From the NCBI GenBank assembly GCA_009746045.1, contig RPFO01000276.1, positions 4,029,141 to 4,093,140 of the forward strand: DNA of 64,000 nucleotides, in the 5' to 3' direction. A program made the position numbers and the translations under genes. Origin of the DNA: Mesostigma viride (taxonomy: Eukaryota > Streptophyta > Mesostigmatophyceae > Mesostigmatales > Mesostigmataceae). Shown here one piece after another: positions 32,740 through 44,870 of this stretch; positions within the stretch are counted from its first letter, which is position 1, and every line of letters begins with the position of its first letter. The notes beneath the pieces were generated by a model that saw only the letters and a program-made list of their open reading frames with translations, made no database searches and was not told the origin of the DNA.

Positions 32740-34660
32740 CGTTGGACGCAATCGCCAAGATCAAGGAGATGTACAACCAAGCAAGATGCTCCGGCCATAT
32801 GCGGCGGAGGCTGGCCATGCAGGGTCTCGCCGAATGTCGAAACCAAGGTTCTTCAGTCGCCATCTTAACCCTTAAACCGTAGCAACTCAGTCCTAAAAAA
32901 CGGACTGAGTTGCACATCTTTGCACATTTGTTGTGTATGGCCTAAAAACAATTTCTGGCCACCCCTTGGTACCAAGCATGCATTTATGTTGAATTTCTTT
33001 GGGGACATGTCACCGGTCCCATATCTATGACTTTTGGGTGCTATAAATAGCACCAACCCCAGGGGGGTACGGAAAAATGGGGTTTGAGACATACATCATG
33101 CAATATGGACCACTTACACAAATATATAGGCCCTGGAATTTCAAAGGCAGTTACTTTATATCACAGGCATGCCATCAATGCATTCACAACATGACATGCT
33201 ACAGAACTGCACAAGCTAGCTAGCAAAAATCCCAAAATAGCTCAGTCCGTTTAATAGGACTGAGTTTTTTTGGGGGGGTGGCTAGCACTACCGTTTTGGT
33301 TTCCTATCCCAATGTGGCATAAAACATCATAGCTGGCCACACATGCATCCTCCAACACATTTCCAGCATATAAAACAGCAGCTCATGCTATATAATACTG
33401 TAAATGTAGTGCCATTGGGCAGAAAGCACGCGTAGAAGGCACATGCAAGGAGCTTATTACCAACGTACCCTATACGCTACAAACAACTTCAAAATACAAG
33501 GAAAAAGGAAAGAAACAAAATTAGCAACTTGCTGATGCTTAAATGCAAGCAGATCCCAGGCATCTCTATGTCTCTAACACACAGCAAACACACAAAAAGA
33601 AGGCGGACTTGGCCAGCATGCATGCCTAGAACTGGGCAGAAAAACACTCGTCCTGAGTTGTTTAAGCAACGGAAAGCATCGTATCATCACACTGAACATT
33701 ATTACAAACGATATCTGTCGTTATACCGACATTCATGTTGTAGCATACGCTAAAAGCAGTCAAAACTCGTCCAAAATCTGGCCGAGGTAACATTACTACC
33801 TTACCATCACAAGCCTATGCACAGAAGCAATAAAACAACAAAAAGACAGTCATAAAGCTTCGATTATAGCCCCGAGTCTGGTATCGAAACAATATATGAC
33901 ACATGCGCGGTCACTGAGACATGATAAAAGGCTAAAACGTACCTGGTCGAAACCGCAGATTACCTTGTTTGCAGGAGCTAGCACGCCCACCCGACGAACG
34001 TAGCCGCAAGCATGTCCTGGCCGCCATTGATGGTCAACTGTGCTAGGAACGACGTAACTAACTCATCCATACGCAAAAATCCGAACATTTTCTGCCGAGC
34101 AACAAGTACAGCTTGCACTGTCATCGCCTGGCTGCTCACGCGATTTGCTGCGCCGCCACATAACCTCGAGACATATCTAGGCATTTGTAAATGTTGCATG
34201 GCTACGCAAATAGCATTTACAAGACCTAGGGATGATGCCTACAAAGTTTCAGTCGAATACGTCAAGCCATGCTCTCGCCCCAGTCAGTTGTTTGTGCCAC
34301 CATAGCCGCGGACGTGAATAATTTTTATTCACGTCGTCCTCGTTTGGCCATGGTACCCCCCCTACTTTCCAGGTACCCCCCCTACTTTCCTTGACCATAG
34401 GTCCCTGTCCAGGTGTCCAAAAGTAGCAAACCAGGGGTGTACGTGAAAGTACAAATCTAGATCTCGAAGCTGGTCCAAACAGAATATTCAAAAGTTTGCT
34501 AGAATTATAGCTAGTTCTGCCACAAACTCGGTCCGTTTAATAGGACTGAGAAAAACTCAGTCCACTAAAACGGACCGAGTACGGTTTAAGGGTTAAGTTA
34601 TAGCAGGCCTTCGTTCACTGGACCCAGCATGAGAAATCAGCCGCACTGGCCATGCACCGA
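32740..34660 (+). pseudogene. LINE ORF1 relic split by the piggyBac-like element
   Basis: The flanks read across the TTAA: AATGTCGAAACCAAGGTTCT before it and TTATAGCAGGCCTTCGTTCA after it resemble AATGTGGAAACCAAGGTCGT and the following bases in element B1 (30160-30215). The insertion therefore broke an older ORF1 copy. It is short and degraded. Confidence 0.4.
32869..34592. mobile_element. piggyBac-like non-autonomous DNA transposon
   Basis: The ends are CCCTTAAACCGTA at 32869-32881 and its inverted repeat TACGGTTTAAGGG at 34580-34592. Each is flanked directly by TTAA (32865-32868 and 34593-34596). Terminal CCC and TTAA target duplications define the piggyBac superfamily. Just inside both ends are imperfect hairpins built from AACTCAGTCC and GGACTGAGTT, with a third copy at about 33240-33270. 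No transposase-like frame is present in the 1.7 kb, so it would depend on a transposase elsewhere. It sits inside a LINE ORF1 relic. Confidence 0.75.
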
Positions 34661-35480
34661 CGGAGAGCACCAAAGCCACCCTCGATCCGATCGCTCGCCT
34701 GCATATGGCTATCGCTCGCATGCAATATGGCTGGAGAGCAACCTTGGTGGTGCACGATCCCAAGGAGCTAGACGCGGCGGCTATAAGCAGACTGTTACGA
34801 AAATGGAGCTAGACCTTGCCGGCCCGAGATCGCTGCACAGACAGACACCATATCGCCGCCCAGCCCGAGCGCTATTAAACCCCCCTCTCTAGATAGTGAC
34901 TATATCAAGGAGACAACCAGCGCAGGCCAGAAATCGGAAGAATCCGTACCACATGTGGTAGTGCCGTGTTAAGCATTTAGCCATGCTATGCAGGCCTATG
35001 CAGAGAGTCACTCTCCGTTGAGAAGCCATGCCCGGCTAGCGCTTGTATATAGCCATATATAATTATATATTAAAAATATAATTAATTACAGCAGAGTGAA
35101 ATCACTCAAACCAAAGCAAACGCCCAGCTATAAACCTATATTATACAGAGCCATGTCAAAGCTCTATACTACGATAAGACCAATGGAAACTCCTAACAGG
35201 AGGAACCTAATAGCCCTGTTGCACCGAAAATATAGCCATATATATTCATTGAGAATGATAGATTACGGAGGTGAGATAGGCATGCAACATAAGGAAAAAC
35301 CCGATAACTGGGAGAATAACCTTGAAGAAATTAATAGCAATCTGACACAGACATCCAAGGATCACGCCAGCTGCACAATTGGTACAACTAACTATACATC
35401 ACAAAACTACACGCAGCAACAGCGCTGCCGGCCCACCATGCAGGCCTGGAAGGGATCTAGACCGCATGGGTCGCGACAAT
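34661..35480. other. AT-rich transposon-cluster filler
   Basis: Contains one copy of a 44-bp dispersed repeat (34903-34946) and an AT-rich stretch at 35040-35090. No gene recognised; the longest frames have no protein character. Confidence 0.4.
34903..34946 (+). repeat. 44-bp dispersed repeat, copy 1
   Basis: TATCAAGGAGACAACCAGCG followed by CAGGCCAGAAATCGG occurs here and at 38663-38706. A 26-bp inverted copy lies at 40194-40219. Two of the three sit next to TTAATTAA tracts or element ends. Confidence 0.75.
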
Positions 35481-35489
35481 TAAGTCGGC

Positions 35490-36180
35490 CCGGGTGCGGC
35501 GGAATAACACATCAGCCACGGTGCGAGTGAGGGCGAGTGACAGGCGCTGCCGCCAATACGAGGACCACGTGCGGGCCGACCACGGGGCGGTCTGACCCTC
35601 GAGGTCGAGGCGGTCTTCACGGCGCTGGCAGCACTCGAGGAAAAACTACGCTGTCTTGGGGCCCATGGCCCCGAACTCCTCAAGGACAAAGGGGATGACC
35701 CGGTGGGGCCCCACCGACATTGCCTTAGGAGGCAAACTTGTCGCGCTCAGCCACAGCGGCAGCAGCGCCGGCATCCACAGCCGCCCGGAGGATGTGGCGA
35801 CCGGAAAGCGGCCGAGCCACGGAGACATCGATGAGCAGGTGGCAACCCTGCCCGTCGTAGTCAAGCACGGTAATGTCGGGGCGGTGGTTGGGTGAGTAGA
35901 GGGCGGCCCCATCCGCGTCCTCGCACTTGATGGTGGAGTGGGGAAAGACCGACCGAACCATGGCACACACCACCCGGAGGAGAGCGGTATGGAGATAGAG
36001 GAACCAGTTCTGGTTCTGCTAGCCACCCATGCACGCGATGTAGTGCGTCCCAGTAGTATCCAGAGCAAGCCCGCAGCTGCCGCGGGACGCACCCGCCGTG
36101 ATGAGAGGTTGCGGGGCAAAGAGCTGGTGGCGGAGAGCGATGGCATAAAGGGCCGGAACCAGCGTGAACAAAGGGCTCAT
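35490..36180 (-). pseudogene. LINE ORF2 C-terminal fragment (endonuclease-like domain)
   Basis: On the minus strand, frames at 35725-35973 and 35646-36146 together read RPDITVLDYD...CHLLIDVSV, then AAVAERDKF and, after a frame change, VIPFVLEEFGAMGP. This pattern (PD, then an acidic DVSV strand, then VPF....FG..GP) is common at the C-terminus of LINE polyproteins in fungi, algae and plants, and resembles a PD-(D/E)XK nuclease core. It is followed by an RQRLSLALTRTVADVL helix in a third frame. Decayed by at least two frame changes. Confidence 0.5.
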
Positions 36181-36204
36181 GGGGAGGGCGCGCAGGAATT
36201 AATT

Positions 36205-36780
36205 AATTAATTAAACTCGTGCTCCCGTTGGGGAGTCACGGAGCACCGAAGTGCTTTTATTCCCTGTGTGTGCACAACAGGAGAAAGGGCAGAGACCCCC
36301 AGTCTCCTTCATGCCATAGGCATGCCACAGCTGCATTCGGGCACGTTAGCTAAACGGACACGCTAACGATCCGGCAATCTGTGGGTGCAATAAGACCCAT
36401 GTGAGAATGGCATAACAAGGAGCGTGGGCGAGTAAACTGATCATAGCCAAGACGTAGCATGGCTGTACAACAAGGACTAGGCTAAGGCTACATGGCTGGT
36501 TGTGTACGGTCGTGCGTTAGCGGTGCACGTGACTAGGTATGTTGGCACGGCTAGGCAAACGTTCTAAGCATGGCTGCCATGGCGGCAGTGACTACCAATG
36601 GATACAAGCTAGGGCTATTAGCTAGTCTAGCCCACGGGGGGCGTCCACATCTTGTGGTTGATCATCAGGTCCCCGCCCCTCCACTACACCTTTGGCTTCT
36701 GGGGGCCCTGCTTGTGGCGGAGGTACTCCGGCCACAGGTCGCGTCGCTGCTGCTGCTGAGCGGGGGCTGCGCGCAGGAAT
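36205..36780 (-). mobile_element. B-type element right end, inverted copy
   Basis: The copy starts after a TTAATTAATTAATTAA tract with the same hairpin and runs about 555 bp as a close inverted match of 30850-31405. It includes the WRGGDLMINHKMWTPP ORF1 terminus and AQQQQRRDLWPEY on the minus strand. The left part of the element is missing after about 36780. Confidence 0.65.
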
Positions 36781-36974
36781 GCGGACCCCACGCTCCCCTC
36801 AAGGGAAACGGAGTGAAGCCAAGCCTTCCCCTGATCGTTCAAGCTTGCATGCAGACCCATCCAGTCGGCACAGTGTAGTATACCCGCGTATATATCTTCC
36901 ACCCCATATATGCCATGCAGGCCTTCTAGTAGGCCAGCTCCCCACGCCGCCCCACGGGTGCGTGCCTGATCAGG

Positions 36975-37152
36975 ATGCATGACCCATCATGGCAGTGCAG
37001 GTGCATGCACCTTGTGCACCCAGAGCAGGTGACAGTTTACATCCTACACCTGCAGGTTGTAGCCGAGACTGTATCTAAAACCCATAGATGCCCCTTTCTC
37101 AGGGCTATGCGTTACATATGCTCCCCACGGAGCTATGTTCTTAATTAATTAA
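36975..37152 (+). mobile_element. A-type element right-end fragment
   Basis: Matches 40010-40146 (GTTTACAT..., CCCCTTTCTCAGGGCTATGC, GCTCCCCACGGAGCTATGTT, then TTAATTAATTAATG). The hairpin CTCC...GGAG and the TTAATTAA tract again mark the end. Confidence 0.5.
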
Positions 37153-37332
37153 TGTGGTAGTGCTGTATGGTTGGGGCATTCATGATGCAGACGATATTTG
37201 TAACTATCGTGATTTTTTTTTTCTAATGGCGGATTAGGATATATGAATCCGTGGTATGCCCATATGCGCATTACATGCAAGTACTCATACTAATTACTGC
37301 TCCGTCAGCATACTACCGGCTACTTAATTAAG

Positions 37333-38452
37333 TTGGTTCAGCCTAGCACCCGCATGTCTACCCGCAAACTTCATTCTACAGTTCGATCCATTGTGCCAGA
37401 CAATGCCCCCGCCCAAGGTTGTGTCCTGTCCCAATACCTGTTCATTATTGTCGTGGATCACGTCATGCGCCGAGCACGTGCGCGCTTTACTGCTCTGGGG
37501 TTCGAGCCAGGCTTGGACATCCTTAACGAGAAAGAGCATGGCGGGGTTAGACCTGGCTACCGCCTGGCCGACCTGATTTATGCGGATGACACCACCCTCA
37601 TCGCGCGCCCCGAGCACATTCAGACCTGGCTGGACTGTCTGGGCCTGGAGGCGAGGGCGGTGGGGTTGGAGATTAGTGTCAAAACTGAGGCGATGGTGAT
37701 TGGGGCCTCCAGTACACCGCCGCTGCCGCGCCTGCTGGATGGGACGACGGTCCCGTTCCGCGATCGCTTCAAGCTGTTAGGGAGCTGGCTCCCTGACACC
37801 GCCGACGATGTGGACACCCGCATCGGCCTGGCCTGGGCTAGGCTTCGTTCGCTCAACACCTACTGGCGCTCCAAGGGCCTGGGCGACCACCGCAAGCGCA
37901 TGCTCTTCAAGGTCCTCGTCCTCACGGTGCTCACGTGTATGGCGCCGAGGCATGGACACTCACACCCACACTGGCAGCTAGGCTAGACGGCACAGTTTAC
38001 AGGATGCTCCGACAGGTCCTGAACGTAGGGTTTTCCAAGCGCCCGTCATCAGAGTCTTTGTATCAGGGCATGCCTCGTATTTCGGACGAGATTAGACAGC
38101 GTAGGATAGCATTTGTAGGACACCTTGCTCGCACTAGCCAGGTCGACACCGCCCTTGGTCTGGCAGGCCCCCAGCGGCTTGGCCAGCCAGGGCGGCACAT
38201 TCTGATCGACCTGGCCTGGCCCCGGCCAAGGACATTCCCAAAAGGGTAGGGAAACATGTCACGAACTACGTACAGATGTTGCTGGATGACCTACTGGTCC
38301 CAGCCCAGTTTGAATACTGCATCCACTCTCTCTCCCTTCTTTGGACTGCCATGCAGAACAAGACGCGGTGGCAGAAGATTGTCAAGGCTCACACGCCCCA
38401 CCCTGTGGGCAAGCCCCCTCCCCCCAAGAGGAGGAGGCGTTTTGACGAGTAG
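37333..38452 (+). pseudogene. LINE reverse transcriptase (5'-truncated, frame-broken)
   Basis: The frame 37333-37986 carries RT motifs: APAQGCVLSQYLF (block 4), the catalytic LIYADDTTLIA (block 5, YADD), LGLEISVKTEAMV (block 6) and FKLLGSWL (block 7). After a break near 37935 the next frame gives YGAEAWTLTPTLAARLDGTV and RRIAFVGHLAR. After another near 38230 the C-terminus ends in a basic KRRRRFDE at the TAG 38450-38452. Blocks 0-3 are absent: the fragment starts abruptly at a TTAATTAA tract (37325-37332), as expected of 5' truncation. It is on the opposite strand from the ORF2 fragment at 35490. Confidence 0.8.
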
Positions 38453-39464
38453 GGCAGTTAGGATTTTTCTAGACTAGCTAGGTAGATTAGCGTTAGGACA
38501 GTTAGATTACGCGACTCTCTCCTTTCCACCACCCATCAAGGAATATGTGAGCACTACATGATCTCCCAACGGAGGCAAGTTATAATTTCATTTAATTAAT
38601 TTAATGCCCCCGCCATGTCACCCACGTACACACATTTCAGCATTTAAGTGGACCCACGGTTATATCAAGGAGACAACCAGCGCAGGCCAGAAATCGGGAG
38701 AATCCGGACCATGGTAGCTCGAGCCTGCCGTTATCTTTTCCGCGTTTTCGAGTCGTTCAGGATGATGAAGATGAATGGTGATGGAAATGTGTATCCGTGT
38801 GCATTGAAATTATGGCTGGCTTACGTGTAGAGCGACTAGATGACCTAGACGGTGGGGCCGGAAACAGCATGCTTGATCAGGGCGTGTGTTTCGAGCCTAA
38901 CTGGCCGGGAGTGTCTAGTGGTGAGCACCATTGCTGCGATCGCTCTCCCACCATTTACGAGGAAATACCCGCAAATGGAAAACCACTGAAAAGGTCTAGC
39001 TAGTCAGTCATCACGTTAGCCATGCCATGATTCCAAACGTCCAAGAACTGCACACGGTGCAAAGGCAAAAAGCCGGAGGACAGCACTTTCAAATGTGCGG
39101 CGGGAACCAAAAGCCCGCGGATGCCAGAAAACATCGTGTTGCGGCGGCGACGCGACGATGTGGACAACGAATCCAGTGCCAAGCTCGGAACGGCCGCAAA
39201 GGAGATCTGGCATCACAGGGTTCAGATGTGCGGAGATACTATGCGATCCAGCCGGTCCACGGTTATATGCCAGACTCTCCCCGTAACGTGAGTAGTTATA
39301 TGATTGCAGCTGTACGTGGCTCGCCTTCGGGCACCAGGTAAGACGGGTGTCTCTGCCCCCTTCCCAGAGTGCAACATATGTAGAGGGATGAAAAGCATGT
39401 TGACGATCCATGTATTATTGTGCGCCATTACTCCCCAGGTGCAGGTGCAGGTGCCCTTGGTGCA
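38453..39464. other. LINE 3' flank and filler, no gene seen
   Basis: Contains the LINE 3' tail with another CTCCCAACGGAG hairpin plus TTTAATTAATTTAAT (38567-38605), the second copy of the 44-bp repeat (38663-38706), and non-repetitive sequence. No protein-like frame. Confidence 0.45.
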
Positions 39465-40187
39465 CATAATTAATTAATTAATTAATTAATTAATTATACT
39501 CGTGCTCCCGTTGGGGAGTCACGGAGCATTAACCCCGATGGATGGATGGGTGGGTGCTTGCAAACAGTCCTACCGGTCTAAGCTATCTACATCAGCTACC
39601 TACGACATCTATCTAACAGCATTACTGACTACAACATCTATCTATACAGCCTCACGCTGCCCTAGGGGAGCTGTCTGGCGTGCCTCCCGCGGTTTTGCAC
39701 ACGCGGGTGCTTCCCCACAGGTGGGGGCTCGTTGTCCTCTATGACCTGGGCCCACTTGGCCTTGTCCATCATCTTCTTCCAAATCACGGAGAGGCCTACT
39801 AAGGCCCCCCATGTCCTCCACTAGCTGTTCTTTGAAGGTGCGGGCCTTGCGGCGTCTAACATCACTGGGCCCGGCCCACGTCAGGAGGTGCCGGCCAGGC
39901 TGAGCTGGTCGCAGGCCTGCGGGGGGGCCACGTGAGGTGTCTACCTGGTTGGTGCGAGCTAGGTGCCCTACTAGCTGCAGGCGCCGCTACATAGCCTATA
40001 GTGGTGCACATAGAGCAAGTGTCGTTTACATTCGGGCCACCCTTGCAGGAAGTAGCTTAGAATGTATTGTAGGCCATATGCCCCTTCTCTGGGCTATGTG
40101 CTACATATACTCCCAACGGAGGTATGTTCCTAATTAACTAATTAATGACTCCCCAATGGGAGCGCATGTTTAATTAATTAATTAATA
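39465..40187. mobile_element. Element A2, decayed relative of A1
   Basis: The left arm (39465 to about 39690) matches that of A1 from the TTAATTAA tract through the hairpin, GATGG run and CATCTATCTA blocks to CTCCCGCGG. The minus strand at 39740-39850 holds a frame-shifted relative of the A1 protein. The right end carries CTCCCAACGGAGGTATGTTC with TAATTAACTAATTAATG, then a degraded hairpin at 40146-40170. Confidence 0.6.
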
Positions 40188-40393
40188 TACTGCAGCCTGC
40201 GCTGGTTGTCTCTTTGATACTGACAAGCACCTGTGTTCTACAGATGCCATTGCAAGGGTATTATTGAAATTTATAAATCATTGCCTCGCAAATCAATCAG
40301 CAGATTGCCTTGTACTTGCCATAGGTTGGAGTATGGACACGCCCCACGACTGGATCTTGACTACGCACCATTCAGCGACTAGTCTAACATTCG

Positions 40394-43300
40394 CTATCCC
40401 TGCTTCATGAATGTGACCACGTCTTCGCGAACATGCTCCAGGAACGCCACAAAACCCATGCCAGCCCCGCCATACGGGCCACGGCCCACCACGTGGTTGG
40501 AGATATCTTGCTCCTCGATCAAAAAGTTGTCAAACGGCTCCACCGTGTCCGTCCCGCCCCGCACGGTCAGCAGACGCGGCGTGATGTTGCGGTCCTGCTT
40601 CAGCTTGTTGATCGTCTTTCGCAGCAAGCCTGTCCAGCAAGGATGCACACACAGATCATGATGCTTATTAAGAGGGTCCGAAGATGTGCCAGTCCAAGAA
40701 TACTCAATCACGAGCATGGCTCATAACATCATCACAGCAACAGAAGCCGATGACACAGAGCACACGTGTAAGCTTTCTACAGACCATGAGACCTGAGCGG
40801 TATTTGCATCGAGAAATGTCGAAGTGCTGTGTCATTAAGTACAAGGAATTGCCAGACTTCACATGTGATTCCAGGTTTGGATAGGTCTCCAGAGAAACAA
40901 CTTTCCTTCCCGGACACGCAGCACGTGGCGTGCGATGTCTGCAAGAGCCCTCCATGGCACGTGGCAAACAAGTTCCAAACTTCTGGGGTGCAACAACACC
41001 GGGGGGGCAGCAAGCTAGGCAGCAATCTAAACCATGTCTGCGACAAAACCACTGCCGGGTGCCATACACGTGGCCTATGGGACAAAACACGAGCCACTCA
41101 GGCTGCATGGAAAGCGGCTTGCTTTCTTGTCGTGAAAAAATCCATCTGCACCCGAACCCAGTGTACACGATGAGTTCGGGTCAGAAGCCTTGGGCATACA
41201 TCTCAAAAGCTGACTCGCGCACTTACTGCCTAATCACAAACACCACTTGAAGATACGTGTGTGTATATCTGTGTGTTTTACAGTATGTGTGGCCACCAAG
41301 TGCACGAGCAGGTCCACTGGAACACGTCTAGTGTCCGTCTAGTGTCAAACCCTAGTGTTAGCAAGACCTTTGTCCCTGGCATGCACTTACTGCCAGAGCA
41401 TTGGAACCTGTGTGTGTCCACACTTACTGTGCTGCGGCGGCGGGAAGGGCAGGTCGGCGGGCGCGCTGGCCACGTAGTAGACCACGAGCGTGGTGAACGC
41501 GTCCAGGAGGAAGATGGGGCTGCCACTTGTCACGATCGCGGCGCGGCTGAGCGAGTGGCGCGGGAACGCCAGCGTGTCGGGTGTCAGGTATGACGACAGC
41601 ATCGGGTAGATGGCGCGCAGCAGGAACTCGGGTTCAAGCGCGCTGCCGGGGTTGATGACGAGGAGCGATCGCAAGGCGGCAAGTGGTAGCAAGGGTTTCA
41701 GTGACGAGGAACGCGGGAACAGCTGCAAGAGGTGGCAACATGAACGGCGCTAGGTATGGGTTGGCGATAACACAGGCTAGCTAGCCACGATGTCAAGAAC
41801 AGGGCACGAATGCCTTTAAAAGCGACATGCCGGTGCCTGTGTGCGTCGGAATGAGCTCGACACATCGCACGTGCGCACATGTGCGCCTGCATGCGCTATG
41901 GTGGACCCTGGGAGCACACAACCCAACAAAGTGAGACTCAAGAAAAAACCGTGCTGGCATCGCTCCGCCCCCCGCCCCCCCCAGCAGTGCATGAATAGTG
42001 ACATGGTCACACCTGTACAGGTTCTGCAGGTACACCTGCAGGTCGGGCAGCGGGTGCCGGCTAATGGCGTCCTGCTCCGACCGCAGAATTGGGCTACGCA
42101 GCAGCGCGAACACCAGGCGAGGCAACGGGGTCATCTCGGGACACTTGGACAGCTGCACGTCGACGGCCGAGTAGTCGAGCTCGGGCGCCCCCTTGCCGGC
42201 CTCCCCCGTCACAAACATCTCGTTGTAGTGGGAGAGGAGGATGACCAGCCAGTCCTGCAGCAGCAGCCGGCCCTCCTCCACGCCTTCCTCCACGCACGCA
42301 CTGATGATCTGTTGCATGCAGCCGGGGTGGGGTTGGCGGTGGGAGAGGGGGGGGAGAAGGGAGAGGGGGGGGAAGAGGGAGGTGCCAAGGATTGGGAGTA
42401 TGGACAGGGAGGGGCGGGGCCACAGACCAACGCATCATGTCAGGATTGGGGTGCTGGTGGGAAGACTTGGTGAGAGCAGGCACAGGCACCCGGGCGGGTA
42501 CACTAACCGCTGGCAACGCTCCTCCCCTCCCTCATTGCGCGAACACGCACACATCTGCCCCAAGGCCCACTTGGCTCACATCTACCGCACAGATGCCAGC
42601 ACCCATGGTCAATGCGGGCGTTGGCACAGCCGCTGCAGCAGGAAGGAGACCATGGTACCACACCGCACGCTCGGCCCGGAGCATTTAAATCACCCACCCA
42701 TGGCCCCCAACCCTAAAGGAAGAAAGACTCACAACCAACCACCCTCACCTTATGAAGGAACAGGCACGCAGCAAACCACCTACCTTGTGCATGAGCAGGC
42801 GCGTCGTCACCCACCCACCTTATGCACGAGCAGGCAGATGATGACCTCCACCTTGACGCTGTCGTAAACCTGCTTGGGAAGCTTGGCCACCTCGCGCTGG
42901 GCCGTGTGCACGCGCAGGCGACGGTGGAGCTCAAACCTGACGACGCAAGAGGGGGGGGGGGGGAAGGGTAAACGCGGGGATTGGTGACAATTTTTATGGG
43001 GGGGGGGGGGGGGGCGGTGCGACAAAAGAAGGGGTGACCAAAGGGGATGGATGAGGCTGGCCTGTGTGATGGCCACTAGCGACCCAGGAGGATGCATCCG
43101 GCACGCTTGTGCCCACGGAGGGGCGACAGGTCCTGCCCCAAAACGCCAGCATTATGAGAATGAAAGCAGACAGATGCCAGAAGCCTCCCGTCCGACGACC
43201 TCAGGGAAAGACCACCAGAACTGACAGCCCTTATGCTACATTCCCTGGGAACATGGAGCGGCTCGATACCCTAGATACCCCCCCCTAACCCCCCCTAACC

Positions 43301-44839
43301 CCCCCTACCCCCCCTAAACCCCCTTACCCCCCTAACTTCCCTAACTCCCCTAGACCTGTAAACCACCTTAAGCCCGTAGCTCCCCTTCCCCCCCCCCGGA
43401 CCCCAACAAAAAAAACGCATGCGGATGCTGGGATCCCCATTCCCGTAACGACCCTCAACACCATCCCCCTATAGTATATCCCCCATCACCATCCATACAC
43501 CGCGGCGCATGCCGTTCCATTCACCGGCTGGGCTCTGCCCCCTAGCCTCACAGGCCCTGTGCGCCTCTGCCCCTTCCCTCAAAGGCCCTGTGCGCCTCTG
43601 CCCCTTACCTCAAAGGCCCTGTGCGCCTCTGCCCCTTACCTCAAAGGCCCTGTGCGCCTCTGCCCCCTTCCTCACAGGCTCTATGCGCCTCTGCCCCTTA
43701 CCTCACAGGCCCTGACCGCTTGTGCGTGCCGCTGCTGGCGATGCGGCCGTCAGCATCCACCGCCGGTTCCCCGTTTGGTTCGCTGTGGGGTTCCCCCTCA
43801 TCATGCACGGGAAGGAGGATGGTGTACTGGAACGCCACCTGGACCACGGGCGGGCACTCCTCGTTGCTGGTGGCGAGTGACGGAAACAGTTGCAAGGGAG
43901 TGGGAGCAGGATCGGGAGAAGAGTTAGTACCATGGGAGGGCACCCCTCGTGGCTGGTGTGGGGTTAAGGCGAGGCGAGTGTGCCGAGGGGGGAGGCACCC
44001 GGGTGACGGGCGACGGATATTATGTTTATGTGAGAAAAAGACAGCCTGATGTTTGTGTGAGGAAAGGTTGGGCAAAGGCCACACCGTGAATGCCTCACTA
44101 GAGCAACTCGATGTGGGGCCTGCTGGGCTCGCTCTAGTGCATGCACCATAAGCCCATTGCTTGCTTGTACCATGAGCAGTGCATACACCGTGAGCTCACC
44201 CCCTTCATTGGCACATCCAAGATCCAGCCCGACCGTTGGTACATTCACCATTGGTCACGGGTGTCAGCACGCGGTTGCCATGAATACCAGTACGTCATCG
44301 CGTGTAAAAGATGGGCGATTGTAGCTGCCGACACAGCGGTGCACCTGCTACTGCTATTGTCCACACACTGCGTGGTCTGCCACCCTATGATCAGCATACA
44401 CCATAAGGATGGCCACCACCGATGGGCATCACCAGTGATGGCAGCCTGTATGCACCGCTACAAAATCGAAAAGACCACGGTACAAACATAAAGATCCTGG
44501 TACTGTCACAAACACACAAGGACACTCAGGAACAAAAGTGTGACCCATGAGCATTATAACCCCCAGTAGTTTGGCGCCCAAACAACCTAGGCTGCACGTG
44601 GATATGCAGAGGCTATTCCACACATGGGCGAGGTCATACCCAAGCAGACAGGGTAAACGATGCAACTAGGATTGACAGACGCGGCGCCAGGGCGTGCCGC
44701 TCACCTGCCGAAACCGCCCGCGTTGGCGAACTCAAAGTCGAATGCATACGTGTCAAAGGGGTCGCAGGAGATGATGTGGTGCACATTCTCGTACTCGGGG
44801 TCGGGGAAGAAGTGGCCATACTGCACGCCGCCGGCACGC

Positions 44840-44870
<31 letters not shown>

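Noticed and set aside
41643-41722. Longer Sec23-like exon starting at 41722 (LFPRSSSLKP extension)
   Set aside because: It is out of phase with exon 42308-42013; the acceptor at 41643-41644 restores phase and gives the family sequence ALEPEFLLRAIYPML.
43540-43710. CRISPR-like array of 31-bp repeats
   Set aside because: The repeats are directly tandem with no spacers and overlap an exon border in a eukaryotic gene.
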